Of a stretch of 64,000 bases of DNA, positions 59,527 through 64,000 are shown piece by piece; the first letter of the stretch is position 1; every line of letters starts with the position of its first letter. The notes under the pieces are model-generated. The model saw only the letters and a list, made by a program, of their open reading frames with translations. It had not been told where the DNA came from and did no database searches. The stretch comes from Absidia repens (taxonomy: Eukaryota; Mucoromycota; Mucoromycetes; Mucorales; Cunninghamellaceae). The translations under genes were made by a program, and so were the position numbers. The stretch is taken from positions 434,001 through 498,000 of the forward strand of contig MCGE01000002.1 of assembly GCA_002105175.1 (NCBI GenBank). The letters run 5' to 3'.

Positions 59527-60362
59527 AATCAAGATAAAAGATTGAATTAAAAAAAAAAAAAAGGAAAGGAAAGTGGAAGAAAACCCATAGTAGTCAAAAT
59601 AGATCCCCTCAAATTTTCATTCTCCGTCCGTTCTTTTTTTTCAGCCACCAGTTTTTATTTTTTTTGATGCTTGATGAATACGGAAATCGAACGGAAGGCT
59701 CAATGGGGTTAGTTTAGTATGAATCCAACCACCCCCTCCCCACAAATTCATCTTTCTCCCTCTCCCCTTCCCCTCCCTATAGACCCTAACCTTTATGATA
59801 TATATTAACCATACAAAAACCTTTGCTGAGGAATAAAATAAATAAACCTTGTATTATCATTATTATTACTATTATTATATACGTATTCTTCCTGAATTCT
59901 TTATATAGATAATATCATCTATTTTATTACATCTATTTTATTATATGTGGCTCTTGATAATTAGAGTATACTAGCCATGCCATTCCCTATCATGAAAATC
60001 ATGTGATCTATATATGGAACTGATTTTTTCCGAAAAAAGCGTAGGTTCCTTTTCAAGGAGCATTTTCCGATGGTAGGGTGCGTAGTTGGTTTCCGTCAAA
60101 ATGAAACTGATCGGAAGCTTGTGACCATGTACATGATAATAAAAGAAAAACACATTCTAAATTACACTCAAGGTTGATGACCATATCAGTGCTGAGCTTC
60201 ACTGTTTGAGTTGTTTTGCAAGATTGACTGCATAAGGCGGCGGCTATATTTTGTTCGTGGTCGGGATTTTAAAATGTAAAAATGTAAAACATGCAATTTT
60301 TTTTTCTGTTTCTTTTTCGTTTTATTCTCACAACCCACACCTTTTATTACATAACCACTTAC
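59527..60362. other. Divergent spacer between VAS1 and PTC7
   Basis: Promoter regions of both genes. It holds C/T-rich and A/T runs (59547-59561 A; 59744-59775 pyrimidines) and (TAT)n near 59855-59880. A minus frame at 59971-60153 has no domain. No regulatory motif can be assigned with confidence. Confidence 0.45.
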
Positions 60363-62125
60363 ATGTACTCAAAGTCTCATTTGACCTTAGTTAGTAAACA
60401 GTTGGAGCCGCTCATATTCAAGTCATCTTTATCAAGTCGGGCTGTGCTTCCCGCAGCCGCTCGCCCATATCAGCAGCAACAGCAATCGTATTCTTCTTTA
60501 CCAACATCTCAACTATGGCCTTCAACAGCTTCATCATCACAGCCACAACAACAGAAACAAAAGAAAAAGGAACAACAACAGCGATATACACAACCAGCTT
60601 CTAAGACGTTAGCGACAACATCAGCAACCAAGCGCCATTTTCACTCTGCATCACTACCAGAAGAATATATTGAATCGGCTACCGCCTCCCAATCTCCTCA
60701 TTCTGACTCTGATACGCCCACTTCAGCCAGATTGCTTTGGACAGCACCACCATCCCATCATCAACAGCAACTGCATCAATGTACGCTAGAGCCTCTTCCC
60801 ATGTATGACTTTTTTGCACCAAGTCAAAAAGTGAAAAAACCGAATTATACCTTTGCCCATGGTGCTTCTGGATTTGTCAAACGACGTCAACACAACAAGC
60901 GGCGGCCTTATCATCCTCCACAGAAACATTTTTACAGTGAACAAATGGGCGAAGATGCGTTTTTCCGACGGGGCGATTCATTTGGGATTAGCGATGGTGT
61001 AGGAGGTTGGTCCAGTTCTCAAGGTAAGAAGTGAGGGGAAAGGGGAGTCAAATGTTTATATGTTTTGATTTATCTCCTTCTTTATACGATATGACACTAT
61101 GTACTGACAATTATTTATATATATATATATATTTGTTTATGGATTATCTGTTTGATCTTCAGCTGCCGATCCTGCACTGTTTGCACGACAATTAATGCAT
61201 CATGCTTATTTGGAATTGGAACGTTACGACAATGTTGATGATCCTTGCTTTTACCACTACGACGATGTAGACCCTGTACAAATCTTACAAAAAAGCTATG
61301 AAGCAAGCTTAGTGGACGCTGAAAAAGAGGTAGTTGCACTTACTCACACGCAGATATCATGTACAAATTGCTTTATTTATTCTTTTTTTTTTTTTATCTA
61401 TAGGGAATCGTCGGATCATGTACTGCTTGTCTTGCCGTGCTGCGACATGATGAATTACGAATTGCAAATCTCGGTGATTGTGGTATTTCAGTGATTCGAC
61501 ATAATGACTACGTTTTCCGCAGCGAAGAACAACAACACTCATTCAATTTTCCTTATCAACTGGGCACTGGCTCCACTGATCAACCGCAGGATGCACAGGT
61601 AAAAGAGAGCGAGAGGGAGAGGGGGTAGTAGAATGATGATGGTTTGATATAGGAATACTGATTTTCATTCTGTACTCTATAGGCGTTCAATATCAAACTG
61701 CAAAAAAATGACATTATCATTATGGGAAGTGATGGACTTTACGACAATCTCTTTGACAAGGACATTTTGGCGATCATTGAAGCACAACTGGCACCTTACA
61801 TTTTACCAGATGTCAACAGTAATGGCAGCAAGATTTTACAATTTGAACCTCAACGATTATCAGATGCCCTCGCAGATCGTGCCAGGAGCGTCAGTGACAA
61901 CAAAAGAAATGTAGATAGTCCATTCCAAAGACGAGCGATGCATGAAGGATTTTATTACCAGGTAAAGCAAAAGATAAGGAAATCCTTGATGTGCATAAAA
62001 GAAATCTGTCAGCTAATACTCTTGGGAACTTCTTTTTTTATCTGTAGGGGGGCAAAGTAGACGATGTATCCGTGATAGTAGCAGTGGTACGGGATAGCGA
62101 AGATTCACCTGACCGGCGCATGTAG
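60363..62125 (+). CDS. PTC7: PP2C-type phosphatase, mitochondrial Ptc7-like
   Basis: Five exons, about 465 residues, from the ATG at 60363. The start MYSKSHLTLVSKQLEPLIFKSSLSSRAVLPAAARPY is basic, acid-free and amphipathic, a likely mitochondrial presequence. A Gln/Ser-rich linker (about 40-150) follows. The PP2C core has EQMGEDAFFRRGDSFGISDGVGGWSSSQAADPALFAR, GSCTACLAVLRHDELRIANLGDCGISVIR, NDIIIMGSDGLYDNLFD and GGKVDDVSVIVAVV. The four conserved Asp of the metal site (GED, SDGVGGW, GSDGLYDN, DDVS) are present. Family members (Ptc7, PPTC7) dephosphorylate mitochondrial proteins such as Coq7 and restrain mitophagy. A Ptc7 paralogue at the nuclear envelope is known in yeast by alternative splicing. 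Junctions are GT-AG in frame. AATAAA at 62298-62303. Strong call. Confidence 0.92.
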
Positions 62126-63496
62126 TATAGTATATATATTTTTTTATTTGGCAGTATTAGAAAACAATTCCCTTTTCTTTATCGCATTGCTTCAAAAAAA
62201 ATTATTTTAATTACCCTTATCATCATTACCTTCCTTTTTCTCCTCCGTTGTATATAGCTTATTATTATTACACTACCTTGTCATCATTTGGTTATACAAT
62301 AAAATATATTTACTGCCTACATACACCACTATTTTTTTTTTCATTTTAACTGACTTGTTATAGTATAAATGCTATAATGTAGCATGGCATACAATAAAGG
62401 GCTTTCTGAAAGGAAAATGGAACATTTTACTGCCCGCAACATTAACTCATTAATTTCTCCTTTTTATCTCGCTAAATTCATACTCCATTTGCAAGTCGCT
62501 GTATTTGCCCCGCATTTTCAATGAAATAAAAAGTATAAGGAAGGGGGTAAATCCACGATCAGCGAGGAAACAGACTTTCTGAAAAGGAGAGCTACCACAA
62601 AGTGCACATTCACACCCGCGATGATACACTCACGCATTTGTCCATCTCTTTCTCAGGAGAGTGCCATGGGCGGTTCCTTTGAAAAACGTGTATTTTTTTT
62701 TATAGAAAATCCCAAGTTCGATGCCGGACATGATGGTCAATAAAAAAGCATGAGCACTCAGATTCTTTGCCTCACAATGTAGAGGAGATGTGAAATGACG
62801 GAATTTCAAATTTGCATGAACTTTGTTTTTTGATGGCCGTTCGCATGAATTTCAATGAAAGCAGGCAAATATATGCTAATAAAATAATAGGGGGAGTTGA
62901 AAAAGAAAGAAAAAAAAAGGGAAAGAGGAACGTAAAAGGGATTATGCTACCGAAAAGTAGACATGGCGGAAAAAAAAAAAAAAAAAAACTAGTTATCTAG
63001 ATGTTTCAGGAAGCTGACATTATTGATGGTTAGAAAGAAAGAAATTGCGGTAAAAAAAAAAAAAAAAGGTGTGTTACCACGATATCGAGAGATCCTGGTA
63101 AAATGACGTGGAATTTTTGAAGGAAAGTCGGAAGTGAACTACAATGGGAAACATGTCAAGTTAGTCTCATGCATATAAAAAAAAAAAAAAAAAAAAAAAG
63201 GAAAGAAGGAGAGAAACTTGTAGGGTCAAAAGTGAGGTCCGAAGGTAAGGGCACAGCAAGGAGGTTGTATAGGGACGGTAAACAAATAGCATATATATTT
63301 ATATGTGTGTGAAAGTTGAGAAAAAAGAGAGCTCAGGAATTATCTACCATAAGGGGGCGATATGATGGTAAGTGATGTGTACCGAAAAAAGGGGGAAACG
63401 TAAAAAAGGCATTTCATACTATTTTTCTTTGTTTTTGGGTTACTTTTGTCTCTTACTCTTAATTCTATATACGTATATATTCTTTTTGTATTTGTT
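62126..63496. other. Intergenic, no gene seen
   Basis: 3' flank of PTC7, then purine-rich stretches with repeated A runs (62971-62988, 63052-63067, 63178-63199) leading into the 5' region of the SH3 gene. An open frame at 62812-63000 is Lys/Arg-rich from these runs and is not credible. Confidence 0.45.
62298..62303 (+). terminator. Poly(A) signal of PTC7
   Basis: AATAAA about 170 bases past the PTC7 stop in an AT-rich stretch. Plausible but short. Confidence 0.4.
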
Positions 63497-64000
63497 ATGG
63501 CATTAGCTCTTAATATTCCCCTACAACAGCAAGAGAGACCAGCATCGATGTTATCAGAAAATGAGCCCTTGTCTATTCGATCAAACAATATATATGACAT
63601 CATGTCACCATCATTAATAGAAAGCAACCAAGAAGATGACGAGGATGATGACATGAATCTTGGGATTGAAGACGGTTCATCGTCCATGTCATCTTCACCG
63701 AGTATTCCTGACGAAAATATTAATTTTGATTTGGTGTATGCTTTACATACATTTACTGCTACTGTCGAAGGTCAAGCCTCAGTGGTCAAGGGCGATGCTT
63801 TAATTTTAATGGAAGATACAAATATTTATTGGTGGCTCGTTGAAGTTTTGAAAACTCAAGAGATCGGCTATATTCCTGCTGAAAATATTGAGGTACAGAC
63901 AGGTCCACCTTTTTAAAAATATGCTCTGGGTTTTAATTCTTTCTTCGTTTTTCTTTTCTTGCCAGACACCTTACGAACGACTTGCCAGATTGAATAAACA
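63497..64000 (+). CDS. SH3-domain polarity protein (Bud14/Tea4-like), 5' part
   Basis: Starts at the ATG at 63497 (MALALNIPLQQQERP) and runs off the window. An acidic, Ser-rich leader of about 80 residues (EDDEDDDMNLGIEDGSSS) is followed by an SH3 domain: DLVYALHTFTATVEGQASVVKGDALILMEDTNIYWWLVEVLKTQEIGYIPAENIE. A GT-AG intron (about 63892-63965) leads to TPYERLARLNK. The joined string AENIETPYERLARLN is a hallmark of fungal Bud14/Tea4 proteins. Those proteins recruit the type 1 phosphatase Glc7/Dis2 to growing tips and link microtubules to formins. The aromatic ligand-binding positions (ALHTF, YWW, YIP) are intact. Only the start is visible; the PP1-binding part must lie beyond the window. 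Confidence 0.85.

Noticed and set aside
1..64000. CRISPR array, prophage or bacterial operon
   Set aside because: Spliceosomal introns, eukaryotic gene families and no spaced direct repeats rule this out.

Overview
The window looks like nuclear DNA of a Mucorales-type fungus (Mucoromycota). The genes are dense and on both strands, most have many short introns (about 50-100 bases, GTAAGT-like donors, T-rich acceptors), and A/T homopolymer runs are common in introns and spacers. A CotH-family secreted protein, which is typical of Mucorales, sits in the middle. I found no rRNA, tRNA or CRISPR.

Left part (1-16.7 kb): an ADIP/Msd1-type coiled-coil protein (-) diverges from a small bHLH factor (+). 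A CAP-Gly protein (-) diverges from the ER SNARE Ufe1/syntaxin-18 (+). Then come a 16-exon P5B-type ATPase of the Ypk9/ATP13A2 class (+) and RMI1 (-), separated by 2.5 kb holding the first copy of a dispersed repeat.

Middle part (17-32 kb): a run of minus-strand genes covers a membrane-anchored SGNH/PC-esterase-like protein, FAD synthase, a TBC Rab-GAP, the mitochondrial GTPase MTG1 and the SAGA subunit SGF29. The cotH gene (+) follows with a clear TATA box.

Right part (32-64 kb): SEC39 (-) diverges from SWC4/DMAP1 (+). Next are a conserved fungal coiled-coil protein of unknown role (+), a very large RAV1/rabconnectin-3 gene of about 39 exons (+), valyl-tRNA synthetase (-), a PTC7-like mitochondrial PP2C phosphatase (+), and the 5' end of a Bud14/Tea4-like SH3 gene (+) cut by the window end.

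The genes are mostly conserved housekeeping functions: membrane traffic (Ufe1, Sec39, TBC, Rav1), chromatin (Sgf29, Swc4), genome stability (Rmi1), mitochondria (Mtg1, Ptc7), cofactor supply and translation (Fad1, Vas1), and the cytoskeleton and polarity (ADIP, CAP-Gly, Tea4). The least explained material is a non-coding repeat family with at least four long copies ending in a conserved CACGTGGGCGGG-type block, two reading-frame breaks in otherwise well-conserved genes, and an SGNH-like protein that seems to lack its catalytic residues. Exon structures were worked out by eye from splice consensus and protein continuity; I ran no searches.
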